Positions 45,312 through 54,043 are shown, counted from the stretch's first letter. The stretch is DNA of 64,000 bases from CAZKAP01 sp964552195 (GCA_964552195.1 CAZKFM010000009.1:56657-120656), one strand, 5' to 3'. Notes: generated by a model from the sequence alone, not told the origin. Made by a program: numbers and translations.

Positions 45312-46610
45312 ATGGAAGGGAGGACATTATTCCTGGTCGCCTACTACTGGCCCCCTGCAGGAGGGCCTGGAGTCCAGCGATGGTTAGGGTTTACCCGCTA
45401 CCTAGCAGAAGAAGGTTGGGATATTACGGCAGTGGTACCGAAGCATGCGGCATACCCTATAGAGGATCGAAGCCTTGATGAACAGGTATCTACACGCATT
45501 ACTGTGCTTAGGGTGCCCATAGTGGAGCCAGCCCAGTTGGGTAATATGATTTTCCCCAAGGCAACCCGGCGGATCAGTTCCGGCATCATAGCGGAAAAGA
45601 ATCCGGGTTCCATTGAGCGGATCCTCCTGGGCATACGGGCGAATGCTTTCATACCCGATGCTAGAGTAGGGTGGGTGTCGGCAGTGGTTCGCAAGCTGAG
45701 GCCACTGCTGAATGATAAGGACATCCCCACCCTGATCACCACAGGCCCGCCACACAGTGTCCATTTGATTGGTCGGCGACTTAAGGAGGGCCTGCCGAAT
45801 TTGACCTGGGTAGCCGACTTTCGCGACCCCTGGACGGGCATTAGTTACCACTCCCGTTTACCACTATGGAAGTACTCCCAGCGTAGGCACAAGGAAATGG
45901 AGCAGGCAGTCTTGCGCAGTGCCGATCGTATTTTGGTTACCAGCCAGGCTACTCGAAGACAATTTGAGACGATAACAGACCGGCCCGTAAGTGTATTTAC
46001 CAATGGCTTCGATTTCGCGCCGGTAAACCGGAGTCCGGACCCGGTCTTCCGATTACTGCACATGGGTTCCCTATTGACGGAACGGAATCCTGAATTTTTG
46101 TGGAAGGCACTTGGAGAGTTCAGAAGAGGACTCAAAGACAGGGAAGAAAAGGTAGAACTAGAGCTTTGGGGAACGGTGAGTCAGGAGGTTCTCGAAGAAA
46201 TTCGTCTTGCGTGCCCGGATACCATGGTCCATTACCGGGGTTATGCAGACCACAAGGACGTTCCTGATATACTGGCCAGAGCGCAAATCCTGCTACTGCT
46301 CGAATCCGATCTGCCTGATAAAAAGGAAATCATACCGGGTAAGCTATTTGAATACCTGCAAAGTCGCAGGCCGGTAATTGCCATAGGCCCGCAGGATTGG
46401 GAGGCCGGTCGTTTGGTTGAGCGACTAAAGGCTGGAGTGTTCCATACTTATGGTCAGTCTCTTCCACTGATAGAAGCCCTCCGAACATACTGGTCAGATT
46501 ACCTCAGGAATAACCGTTGTATTCCGCCTTTAGAGACCCATGTCGAACCCTTCAGTCGCAAGGCGATCAGCCAGCGGCTTTCAGCCTATCTCCATGGGAT
46601 TGGTCATTAA
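45312..46610 (+). CDS. Glycosyltransferase (GT-B, family 4-like)
   Basis: Protein of 432 aa with a GT-B fold. N-terminal Rossmann domain (LVAYYWPPAGGPGVQRWLGF), characteristic of family 4 transferases; DFRDPWTG and VTSQATRRQFE at the domain junction. The C-terminal nucleotide-sugar domain holds the E-x7-E region in LLLLESDLPDKKEIIPGKLF with EYLQSRRPVIAIG. The family transfers a sugar from a nucleotide donor at the cytosolic face. Acceptor and sugar are not known. It overlaps the flippase gene by 17 bases, supporting a shared product. Confidence 0.85.
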   Translation: MEGRTLFLVAYYWPPAGGPGVQRWLGFTRYLAEEGWDITAVVPKHAAYPIEDRSLDEQVSTRITVLRVPIVEPAQLGNMIFPKATRRISSGIIAEKNPGSIERILLGIRANAFIPDARVGWVSAVVRKLRPLLNDKDIPTLITTGPPHSVHLIGRRLKEGLPNLTWVADFRDPWTGISYHSRLPLWKYSQRRHKEMEQAVLRSADRILVTSQATRRQFETITDRPVSVFTNGFDFAPVNRSPDPVFRLLHMGSLLTERNPEFLWKALGEFRRGLKDREEKVELELWGTVSQEVLEEIRLACPDTMVHYRGYADHKDVPDILARAQILLLLESDLPDKKEIIPGKLFEYLQSRRPVIAIGPQDWEAGRLVERLKAGVFHTYGQSLPLIEALRTYWSDYLRNNRCIPPLETHVEPFSRKAISQRLSAYLHGIGH

Positions 46611-48093
46611 ACAAGCTACCCGTAACCTGTTCCTGACCGTAACGGGCTTTTCCCTGGGGGCCATCAATGTGCTGTTCCTGTATACCCACATCCTTCAGCC
46701 TGAACACTTTGGACTGGTCACCTTCGTGCTCGCTTTTGGCGCCTTGCTCATGCCTGTACTTTCTTTCGGAATGCACAACGCCATGCTTCGGTTTTTTAGT
46801 CAACTGAATCAGGATGAACAGAAGGATCAGTTTCTTGGATTCCTGCTACTCTTCCCCCTGGCCATGGCTGTATTATGGAGTTTCCTTTTAGGACTGGGTT
46901 ATGATTTTTTGGCTGCGGCCCTGAGTGGGAAGAACCCCATAGTGGGCGATTACATATGGTATGTCTTTGGTATGGGCCTGGCCATGGCGTATTTCGAATT
47001 GGGTTACGCCTATGCCAAGGTACAACTCGCAACGGTTTGGGGGAATGCACTCAAGGAGGTATTCGTTCGCCTTGGGGTCACCCTACTACTGATACTGGTC
47101 TATACTGACATCATTGACGAATGGTCCTTTCTGCCTTGTCTATTAGCGCTGTATCTGCTTCGGGCCGGCCTGATGTGGCTCGGTGCTGTTCGGCTAAGGG
47201 GGATCTCTTGGAAATCCGGATTGCCTCCGAACTACAAGGAGATCATACAGTATGGACTTCTGATGCTCTTGGGATCCTCGGCATCGATCATCATACTGGA
47301 GATCGACAAGGTCATGCTCAACAGTTATCGGCTCATACAGGAGGTCGCTTATTATGGAGTCGCCATTTACATTGCCACCGTAGTGGCCATGCCTTATCGA
47401 GCCATGTATCATATTTCGGCTCCGCTTACCGCGACGCATATCAATCAAAATCAGATAGAGGAACTCCGTCTCCTGTACAGGAGAAGCTCGCTTTCGCTTT
47501 TTACTGTGGCCGGAGGTCTTTTCTTCCTGATCATCGTCAATTTGCGAGATCTGTACGGTTACCTGCCGGAAGGCTTCGGGGGATTCTATCCGGTGGTTTT
47601 CTTGGTCGGTATCACAAAACTGACGGACAGCCTGTCCGGTACGGCCAATTCCATCCTTTTCTATTCGCGCTATTACACCTACGTGCTTGTCATGGGTGTA
47701 GGCCTTGCGGTGATGACTGTCAGCTTAAATGCTCTTCTGATTCCGCAATACGGAGCCCTGGGCTGTGCATGGGCGACCCTGATTTCGGTGTTGTCCTACA
47801 ATGTGGTTAAGGTAGTATTCATCAAAAGGGCCTTCGGCTTCCATCCCTTTAGCGCCCATACGCTGTACAATCTGTTGCTCGTAGCCGTCTTTCTTCTTGC
47901 CGGCATGTATTTGCCTTTACCCGCAAATATTGAGCCCTGGATGCGCATGGGTATTCGATCTCTCCTTCTCGGAGCAGCGTTTGTCGGATTGCACTACCGT
48001 TTTGATCTATCCCCGGAGGTACACCGCATGTTGAGATCCTATCTGAAAAGAAAATCCCACGGCCCAAATGAACCGCGGGATTCTAACAACTAA
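46594..48093 (+). CDS. Oligosaccharide flippase/polysaccharide transporter (MOP family)
   Basis: Membrane protein of 499 aa with about 12-14 spans, resembling Wzx/RfbX flippases: LVIKQATRNLFLTVTGFSLG at the N terminus and EIDKVMLNSY in the mid region. It presumably turns a lipid-linked glycan across the inner membrane. The ATG at 46594, inside the glycosyltransferase gene, fits better than the in-frame ATG at 46540. It is last in the operon; 27 bases separate its stop from that of the convergent secreted-protein gene, without a hairpin. Confidence 0.85.
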   Translation: MGLVIKQATRNLFLTVTGFSLGAINVLFLYTHILQPEHFGLVTFVLAFGALLMPVLSFGMHNAMLRFFSQLNQDEQKDQFLGFLLLFPLAMAVLWSFLLGLGYDFLAAALSGKNPIVGDYIWYVFGMGLAMAYFELGYAYAKVQLATVWGNALKEVFVRLGVTLLLILVYTDIIDEWSFLPCLLALYLLRAGLMWLGAVRLRGISWKSGLPPNYKEIIQYGLLMLLGSSASIIILEIDKVMLNSYRLIQEVAYYGVAIYIATVVAMPYRAMYHISAPLTATHINQNQIEELRLLYRRSSLSLFTVAGGLFFLIIVNLRDLYGYLPEGFGGFYPVVFLVGITKLTDSLSGTANSILFYSRYYTYVLVMGVGLAVMTVSLNALLIPQYGALGCAWATLISVLSYNVVKVVFIKRAFGFHPFSAHTLYNLLLVAVFLLAGMYLPLPANIEPWMRMGIRSLLLGAAFVGLHYRFDLSPEVHRMLRSYLKRKSHGPNEPRDSNN

Positions 48094-48120
48094 CCAACCT
48101 AAATTTTTTACTTCAAATGA

Positions 48121-49422
48121 TCATCCCCTTCCTGAGGAAGAGCGGCCACTGCTCCTGGTCGAGGAACTCCTATCGGATCGTGTCGAACGGCTTTTAGTAG
48201 CGTTCGAGGACTTGTTCCTCCCCGAGGATTGCCGTACACTCGTTGCACGGGATGAGGACGACTTACTGCTCCGCTTAACTGAGCTGCTTCGACTGCTTTT
48301 CGGCCGCTGTACCTGAGTGGATCTAGTGGCTCTGCTGGTACGGGACGGAGTCGTTGCGGACTGGTTTGCCCTGCTGCTACCGTTACGGGTACCTACGCTA
48401 TTTGAATTGCGTTCAGTTCGCGTATTGACGCTTCCCTGTCGGTTCTGACCCGAGCGGCTACTACTATTCACAGCACTTTCACGGGACTGTGATCCGGAGC
48501 GATTGCTTTGGGAAGACTCGGTCCTCCTGCTGTTGCTCTGGGTGCGGGTTGCCTGGCTGTTGCGACCGGTATGCCTGCTGGGTTGCATTTTGGAATTACC
48601 GCTGCGGCCATTACTCAGTACCCGAGCCGATCGATTCGTGTTTGACCGCTGGTTAACCGCATTGCTTCTCCCACTATCGTTGAAGGCATAATCCCTGCGA
48701 CCCGTGCGGGCATAACGCTCGCTTCTGCTGGATTGGACCTGGGTCACCCTTCGGTCATTGCGGTAAACCGCATTTCGGTTTTGCAGCGGGGTATATCTAC
48801 CCTGGTTTCCTATGTTGTAGACGACTACTCGGCGGTTGTCTATGTATGGCCTGAAAAAGGTATACCTCACCGGGTCGTACCATCTTCTGTACGGCGTAGT
48901 CCACACATTACAGAATCCTATGGCTGGACGGGCAAACCAGCGGTGCCAGGGTCGAAATACATACCTCCTGTTATAGATATTAATAAATCCTGCTGTATGG
49001 CTGAAGACTCCGTTATTGTAAAATATGGTCAGGCCTCCAATTCGGTTAACCCAGCCGTTTCTGTAAAAGATATTCACATTTCCAATCTGGTCAACCCGTC
49101 CCCAGGGATCGTAGAATATGGGTACGTGCTCTACCTGGATTACCGCACCGTAATGGTCGTATTGAACGAATGGGTTGTAATTGTAGCCTGAATTGAAGGT
49201 AATCCCAACGTTTCCGGCTCCTATGCCCACCTGGACCTGCGAGTCCATATAAAAGTCAAACTCACCATTGGGATATACGGCAAAGGTGATGCCCTGTTCC
49301 TGGAAGATGAAAGGATTGGCATTGAAATACCCCAGGGCGGGATAATTCGTTTCTCTCGCGTTCACTGAAAACAGTACCGTCGTGAACAGCATGGTTCCGA
49401 TAAGTAATAATCCTTTTCTCAT
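48121..49422 (-). CDS. Secreted protein with 15-residue beta repeats and a long Ser/Arg/Asn-rich tail
   Basis: Protein of 433 aa; ATG 49422 gives a signal peptide (MRKGLLLIGTMLFTTVLFSV). Residues ~100-152 hold four tandem units of about 15 residues built on (V/L/F)xIFYxNGxxxxxG: VPIFYDPWGRVDQIG, VNIFYRNGWVNRIGG, LTIFYNNGVFSHTAG, FINIYNRR. A basic aromatic segment follows (~153-215). From about 221 to the end is a low-complexity, basic, probably disordered tail made almost wholly of Ser, Arg, Asn, Thr, Gln, Lys and Gly. No family recognised for the tail. It may bind anionic surface polymer or extracellular DNA; that is speculation. An in-frame upstream ATG at 49524 is rejected. Confidence 0.75.
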   Translation of the reverse strand: MRKGLLLIGTMLFTTVLFSVNARETNYPALGYFNANPFIFQEQGITFAVYPNGEFDFYMDSQVQVGIGAGNVGITFNSGYNYNPFVQYDHYGAVIQVEHVPIFYDPWGRVDQIGNVNIFYRNGWVNRIGGLTIFYNNGVFSHTAGFINIYNRRYVFRPWHRWFARPAIGFCNVWTTPYRRWYDPVRYTFFRPYIDNRRVVVYNIGNQGRYTPLQNRNAVYRNDRRVTQVQSSRSERYARTGRRDYAFNDSGRSNAVNQRSNTNRSARVLSNGRSGNSKMQPSRHTGRNSQATRTQSNSRRTESSQSNRSGSQSRESAVNSSSRSGQNRQGSVNTRTERNSNSVGTRNGSSRANQSATTPSRTSRATRSTQVQRPKSSRSSSVKRSSKSSSSRATSVRQSSGRNKSSNATKSRSTRSDRSSSTRSSGRSSSGRG

Positions 49423-49535
49423 GATCTCTTCTTTTGGTTTACACACCCAATGTGAGTGATCAATTAAAAAGATACAAACAGCGTGCCAAAAAACCAATAA
49501 AGGATTTAAAACACTGAAAAACAAGTGGTTGAAGA

Positions 49536-52313
49536 TTACAGCTTACTCCTTAGGTAACGCCCCGTGTACGAGGCGTCGTTAGCCGCGACTTCCTTTGGAG
49601 TACCTTCTGCCACCAGATAACCACCGCCTTCTCCTCCTTCCGGCCCCAGATCAATAAGGTAATCGGCGGACTTTATCAGGTCTAGGTGGTGTTCGACTAC
49701 CCAGACACTGTGCCCGTTCTCTATAAGTGCATGAAAGGCAACCAGAAGTGTTTTAATGTCGTGAATATGTAAGCCGGTGGTGGGCTCGTCGAAGATAAAG
49801 AGCGTATGGTCGGAGCGGTTTCCCTTACCCAGGAAGGAAGCTAGTTTGATGCGCTGGGCTTCGCCGCCCGACAGGGTAGTAGAAGCCTGACCCAGTGAAA
49901 CGTAGCCGAGTCCCACCTGTTTTAAAGGCAGAAGTTTATTGACCAGTCGTTTCTCCTTATGAGTTTCAAAAAATACAATGGCTTCATCTATGGTCAGTTC
50001 AAGTAATTCACTGATATTGATTCCTCCGAATGTAACCTCCAGAATCTCCTTCTTAAAGCGTTTGCCCTGACAGGAATCGCACGTCAGTTGAATGTCGGCC
50101 ATGAATTGCATCTCCACGGTGATCGTTCCCTCGCCTTTGCACTTATCGCAGCGTCCCCCGTCGACATTGAATGAGAAATGCTTGGCCGTATAATTTCTCA
50201 GCCGGCTAAGTTTTTGGGTAGCGTAAAGCGCCCGGATATCATCGTACGCCTTGATGTAGGTCACGGGATTACTCCGGGAGGATCTCCCGATCGGGTTCTG
50301 GTCGACAAATTCAACGGCGGAGATACGGTCCAGATCCCCTCCGAGTTCATTGTATTCTCCGGGTTTTTCCCCATAGTCATTAAGGGTTCGAAAGATGGCA
50401 GGATACAATATGGACTTTACCAGGGTGCTTTTACCACTGCCGGATACACCGGTAATTACGGTCAGGCATTCCAGAGGTAGTTTCAGGTCTATATTCTTCA
50501 GATTATGCTGGCGCGCACCTTGAATTTCAATATGGTAACGGGGTATACGGTACGATTCGGGTGTGGAAATCCGAAGACTGCCATTCAGGTAAGAGGCTGT
50601 GAGTGACTCTTCCGATTCCAGGGAGTCCGGACGACCCTGTGCTACCAGTCTTCCTCCCAGGCTGCCGGCTTCCGGACCCAGGTCGATAATCTGGTCTGCT
50701 TCACGCATAATGTCCTCGTCATGCTCGACTACGATTACGGTGTTCCCCAGATCTCTAAGGGAATGCAGTACGCGGATCAGATTCTCGTTATCCCTGGGAT
50801 GGAGTCCTATGCTCGGTTCGTCCAGGATGTACATCGAGCCTACCAGACTGCTCCCCAAGGAGGTAGCCAGATTGATCCGCTGGCTTTCCCCCCCGGACAA
50901 GGTGTTGGATTTGCGGTTGAGCGTCAGGTAACCCAGACCAACCTGGCAAATGAAATCAATACGACTGCTAATTTCATTCAGTAGTCGTTCGCTGACTTTT
51001 TGTTCGTATTCGCTGAGTTCCAGTTCCCTGAAAAAAATACCCAGATCGGCTACCGGCAGGTCGACAAGTTCGGTAATGGACTTACCACCAACACGGACGT
51101 AGTTGGATTCCTCTCTGAGTCGGGTTCCGTTACAGCGGTCGCAGCGGGTCTTACCCCGATAGCGGGAAAGCATGACCCGGTTCTGAACTTTATAGCTTTT
51201 TTCTTCGAGTTGCTCAAAGAACTTCTCTATACCTATAAAGTGTTCGTTTCCCTTCCATACGAGTTCTTGCTGCTGTTCAGTCAATTCAAACCACGGTTTG
51301 TGTATGGGAAACCCCATTTTGGGTGCCGCTTTAATGAGTTGTTCCCGATACCATCCCATCTTATCGCCTCTCCACGGCATAACCGCATAATCGTAAATGG
51401 ATAGACTGGTGTTGGGAACCACCAATTGGGGATCGATCCCAATCATGTCTCCGTAGCCCTCACATTTAGGGCAGGCCCCGTACGGGTTGTTAAAGCTAAA
51501 GAAGTGAACATTGGGCTCCGGAAATGTGATTCCATCCATCTCCATGAAATTGCTGAAGCTTTGCAGGGTATTGCCCTCGGCATCCGCGAGTGTCACATGC
51601 CCTTTGCCTTCAAAGAAGGCCGTATCCACGGATTGGCCGAGTCGATTGATAAAGTCCTCGTCTTCTCCTACGACCACCCGGTCCACTACGAGATCGAATT
51701 CGTGGCCTATTCCCGCCGGAGGCTGATCAAGTCTATGTACCTCATTATTTACGAGTATCCGTGCGTAACCTTGTTGGGCATATAACTGCAGGACTTTATG
51801 TATGTCCTTCTCCACTTCGATGCGAATGGGGGACAACAACAACAGGCGAGTGCCCAACTCCAAACCCCGGACATGGTCAACCACATCCGAAACGGTATGC
51901 CTTCGGACTTCCTTACCCGATATGGGGGAATAGGTTCGACCAATACGGGCATACAGCAGCTTCAGATAGTCGTATATCTCGGTAGTGGTCCCCACCGTTG
52001 ATCTTGGATTGGTACTGTTTACCTTCTGTTCAATCGCTATGGCCGGAGATATGCCTCCAATGTAATCGACCTGAGGCTTGTCGAGTTTCTCCAAAAACTG
52101 GCGGGCATAGGAGGAAAGGCTTTCCACGTAGCGTCTCTGACCTTCTGCGTATATGGTATCGAATGCCAGAGTAGACTTACCCGAACCGGAAAGTCCGGTA
52201 ATGACCACCATCTGGTTTCTGGGTATTTCTACATCAATATTTTTGAGGTTATGAAGGCTTGCTCCTCTAATTACCAGGTTCTTACTGGATTTTTTCTCAC
52301 TCGTTCGGGCCAT
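49536..52313 (-). CDS. uvrA: Excinuclease ABC subunit A
   Basis: Damage-recognition ATPase of nucleotide excision repair, 925 aa. Two ABC ATPase units: Walker A GLSGSGKSTLAFD (N) and GVSGSGKSTLVKS (C); signatures LSGGESQRINLA and LSGGEAQRIKLA; Walker B YILDEPSIGLH and FIFDEPTTGLH. Zinc-finger cysteines are at CPKCEGYG, CDRCNGTR, CDKCKGEG and CDSCQGKR. The UvrB-binding and insertion domains are in order. The N-terminal MARTSEKKSSKNLVIRGA is slightly extended. Alone on its transcript, divergent from the sigma gene. Confidence 0.97.
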   Translation of the reverse strand: MARTSEKKSSKNLVIRGASLHNLKNIDVEIPRNQMVVITGLSGSGKSTLAFDTIYAEGQRRYVESLSSYARQFLEKLDKPQVDYIGGISPAIAIEQKVNSTNPRSTVGTTTEIYDYLKLLYARIGRTYSPISGKEVRRHTVSDVVDHVRGLELGTRLLLLSPIRIEVEKDIHKVLQLYAQQGYARILVNNEVHRLDQPPAGIGHEFDLVVDRVVVGEDEDFINRLGQSVDTAFFEGKGHVTLADAEGNTLQSFSNFMEMDGITFPEPNVHFFSFNNPYGACPKCEGYGDMIGIDPQLVVPNTSLSIYDYAVMPWRGDKMGWYREQLIKAAPKMGFPIHKPWFELTEQQQELVWKGNEHFIGIEKFFEQLEEKSYKVQNRVMLSRYRGKTRCDRCNGTRLREESNYVRVGGKSITELVDLPVADLGIFFRELELSEYEQKVSERLLNEISSRIDFICQVGLGYLTLNRKSNTLSGGESQRINLATSLGSSLVGSMYILDEPSIGLHPRDNENLIRVLHSLRDLGNTVIVVEHDEDIMREADQIIDLGPEAGSLGGRLVAQGRPDSLESEESLTASYLNGSLRISTPESYRIPRYHIEIQGARQHNLKNIDLKLPLECLTVITGVSGSGKSTLVKSILYPAIFRTLNDYGEKPGEYNELGGDLDRISAVEFVDQNPIGRSSRSNPVTYIKAYDDIRALYATQKLSRLRNYTAKHFSFNVDGGRCDKCKGEGTITVEMQFMADIQLTCDSCQGKRFKKEILEVTFGGINISELLELTIDEAIVFFETHKEKRLVNKLLPLKQVGLGYVSLGQASTTLSGGEAQRIKLASFLGKGNRSDHTLFIFDEPTTGLHIHDIKTLLVAFHALIENGHSVWVVEHHLDLIKSADYLIDLGPEGGEGGGYLVAEGTPKEVAANDASYTGRYLRSKL

Positions 52314-52408
52314 TCATCGAAAATTGAACTCAGATACTGGCGTAATTTTAGTTAATGCCTATATTGCGCAAGTTAACATCAAAAAAGCTTCATATCACAA
52401 CATAGTTT

Positions 52409-52438
52409 TTTGGCCGGATAGCCATTTCTTTAATTTTG
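52409..52438 (+). promoter_or_regulatory. Consensus promoter of the ECF-type sigma factor gene
   Basis: TTTG (52409-52412), 18-base spacer, TAATTTTG (52431-52438): both boxes exact. The predicted start near 52444 gives a long leader of about 114 bases before ATG 52558. Confidence 0.65.
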
Positions 52439-52443
52439 GTTGT

Positions 52444-52483
52444 GTAATTAATTATCTGAATAGGCCTATACAGGAATAATTAC
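52444..52483 (+). promoter_or_regulatory. Possible leader structure of the sigma factor mRNA
   Basis: GTAATTA (52444-52450) is complementary to TAATTAC (52477-52483), enclosing the palindrome TAGGCCTA (52461-52468). Five T follow the right arm. It is AT-rich and weak. It may be an attenuator or protein site in the leader, or chance. Confidence 0.3.
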
Positions 52484-52557
52484 TTTTTACTAGACTAATA
52501 ACTCACGTGTGCAAGGTGCATGAACTGTACCCTGTGCAAAACCAAAAAGTAATTTGT

Positions 52558-53139
52558 ATGGAGCTGCATGTTGACGACTCCCAACTCATTCAGGACTACA
52601 TCAAAGGGAACGAAAAGGCGCTGGAAGTACTCATTCACCGCCACCAACAAAAGATCAGTAGTTTTATTTATTCCAAGGTCTTAGACAAGGACATAGCGGA
52701 AGACATTTTTCAGGATACCTTTATCAAGGTGATCAAAACCCTGAAAAAAGGATCTTACAGCGAAGAAGGTAAGTTTCTTCCCTGGGTTATGCGGATCGCG
52801 CACAACTTGATTATCGACCACTTCCGAAGGAACAAACGTATGCCTAAGTTTGAAGGCAGTGACGACTTTAACATCTTTTCGGTGATTAAAGACGACCAGA
52901 TGAATGTCGAACACCAGCTGGTCAAGGACCAGATTGACAGCGACCTGGGTAAGTTGATCGAAGAGCTGCCCGAAGATCAAAAGGAAGTCCTAATGATGCG
53001 TATCTATAAGGATATGAGCTTTAAGGAAATCTCAGAAAATACCGGAGTAAGTATCAATACGGCCTTGGGTCGCATGCGGTATGCCCTGATCAATCTCAGG
53101 AAAATCATCGATCGCCACAATATCGTTTTAACGAATTAA
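52558..53139 (+). CDS. RNA polymerase sigma-70 family factor (ECF type)
   Basis: Sigma factor of 193 aa. Region 2 is at about 24-90 (AEDIFQDTFIKVIKTL for core binding; WVMRIAHNLIIDHFRRNKR for -10 melting). Region 4 is at about 135-185 (LPEDQKEVLMMRIYKDMSF, KEISENTGVSINTALGRMRY, the -35 helix-turn-helix). ATG 52558 was chosen; the in-frame GTG at 52507 lies within the leader. No anti-sigma gene with a membrane span is adjacent, only a 46-residue peptide gene. Such orphan, constitutive ECF factors occur in Bacteroidota. Target promoters are unknown. Confidence 0.92.
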   Translation: MELHVDDSQLIQDYIKGNEKALEVLIHRHQQKISSFIYSKVLDKDIAEDIFQDTFIKVIKTLKKGSYSEEGKFLPWVMRIAHNLIIDHFRRNKRMPKFEGSDDFNIFSVIKDDQMNVEHQLVKDQIDSDLGKLIEELPEDQKEVLMMRIYKDMSFKEISENTGVSINTALGRMRYALINLRKIIDRHNIVLTN

Positions 53140-53162
53140 TTGGCATTTGATCGGTACCCGCA

Positions 53163-53212
53163 ATAATCTTATGCAGTCGTCGTTATCTACTTAGACGAAA
53201 ACATAAGATTAT
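53163..53212 (+). promoter_or_regulatory. Stable hairpin enclosing the start codon of the downstream peptide gene
   Basis: ATAATCTTATG (53163-53173) and CATAAGATTAT (53202-53212) are exact complements; an inner 5-bp stem TCGTC/GACGA (53177-53181/53194-53198) extends it over a 3x3 internal loop, with a 12-base loop. The right arm includes the first two bases of ATG 53211. It lacks a T-run, so it is not a terminator. It could block initiation or be a protein-binding operator. Confidence 0.6.
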
Positions 53213-53351
53213 GGAAAAAATTTACTCTGAAAAGGACATATGTGGGGAATTCACCGTTCAGAAAGAGACTATTGACTTCTTGTTAAGTTATTCTAAGTCA
53301 CTGAATTACATGACGATAGGGGAATTCACCTTCGAAAGCCACATAAACTGA
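53211..53351 (+). CDS. Small protein of 46 aa downstream of the sigma factor, unknown function
   Basis: ATG 53211 to TGA 53349-53351. Sequence features: acidic and aromatic; MEKIYSEKDICGEF at the start, KETIDFLLSYSKSLNY as a likely helix, GEFTFESHIN at the end, with GEFT occurring twice. No membrane span. It begins 71 bases after the sigma factor and ends 5 bases before a strong terminator. It is therefore probably the last gene of that unit. Similar tiny proteins occur after sigma genes in other flavobacteria as far as I recall. It could modulate the sigma factor; untested. Confidence 0.6.
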   Translation: MEKIYSEKDICGEFTVQKETIDFLLSYSKSLNYMTIGEFTFESHIN

Positions 53352-53352
53352 T

Positions 53353-54024
53353 TCAAGACCGCCTTCCAGAGGCGGTTTTTTTTTGATATTCCTTTAGTAC
53401 GCTCTTCCTGCCAATAGTCCGGGTAATAATATCCTTCTCCAGGTCCCAGCCCCGGGCTGGAGAATATTCGCGTCCATACCAGATCATCTGCAGGTGGAGA
53501 TCGTTCCATTTTTCTTTAGGGAAAAGGCGTTTGGCGTCCCGCTCGGTCTGAACTACGTTCTTTCCATTCGAGAATCCCCAGCGGTACATGAGACGATGGA
53601 TGTGCGTGTCCACCGGAAAGGCCGGTATTCCAAAGGCCTGAGCCATGACTACACTGGCCGTTTTGTGACCCACAGCCGGCAGCGATTCCAATGCTTCCCA
53701 GTCAGCGGGCACCTCCCCATTGTATTTGTCAACCAGTATATGGGAGAGCTCATAAATGCCCTTGGATTTCATGGGCGACAGGCCAACGGGCTTGATGATT
53801 TCTCGAATTTCTTCTACACTAAGCCGAACCATTTCCCAGGGTGTACGTGCGCGATCGAATAGGAGAGGGGTGATCTGATTCACCCGCACATCCGTGCTTT
53901 GGGCAGAAAGGAGTACAGCGATAAGCAGGGTGTAGGGATCTGTATGGTCCAGTGGTATCGGAATTTCCGGATACAGCTCTTCTAAAGTGTGCATGCAGAA
54001 GTTTACTTTTTCTTGCTTTCTCAC
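53353..54024 (-). CDS. nth: Endonuclease III lacking the iron-sulfur cluster motif
   Basis: Base-excision repair DNA glycosylase/AP lyase of 223 aa. HhH motif LPAVGHKTASVVMAQAFG with catalytic lysine K121 and Asp D139 in FPVDTHIHRL, matching E. coli Nth K120/D138. The four C-terminal cysteines that bind [4Fe-4S] are absent: the region reads WYGREYSPARGWDLEKDII. The only cysteine is near the N terminus. GTG 54024 is chosen as start since RKQEKVNFCMHTLEELYPE aligns with the family; TTG 54027 and ATG 53991 are alternatives. The last few residues are encoded over the terminator of the opposite gene. Confidence 0.9.
   Translation of the reverse strand: MRKQEKVNFCMHTLEELYPEIPIPLDHTDPYTLLIAVLLSAQSTDVRVNQITPLLFDRARTPWEMVRLSVEEIREIIKPVGLSPMKSKGIYELSHILVDKYNGEVPADWEALESLPAVGHKTASVVMAQAFGIPAFPVDTHIHRLMYRWGFSNGKNVVQTERDAKRLFPKEKWNDLHLQMIWYGREYSPARGWDLEKDIITRTIGRKSVLKEYQKKTASGRRS
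53357..53384 (+). terminator. Intrinsic terminator after the small peptide gene
   Basis: ACCGCCT (53358-53364) pairs with AGGCGGT (53370-53376), 5-base loop, then T-run to 53384. It lies inside the 3' end of the convergent nth gene, where it encodes that protein's last residues. Confidence 0.88.
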
Positions 54025-54043
54025 CAAATGTCTAAATTTATCT

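Noticed and set aside
47121..47810. 229-codon plus-strand frame
   Set aside because: Out-of-frame shadow inside the flippase gene; low-complexity His/Arg/Ser composition and no family.
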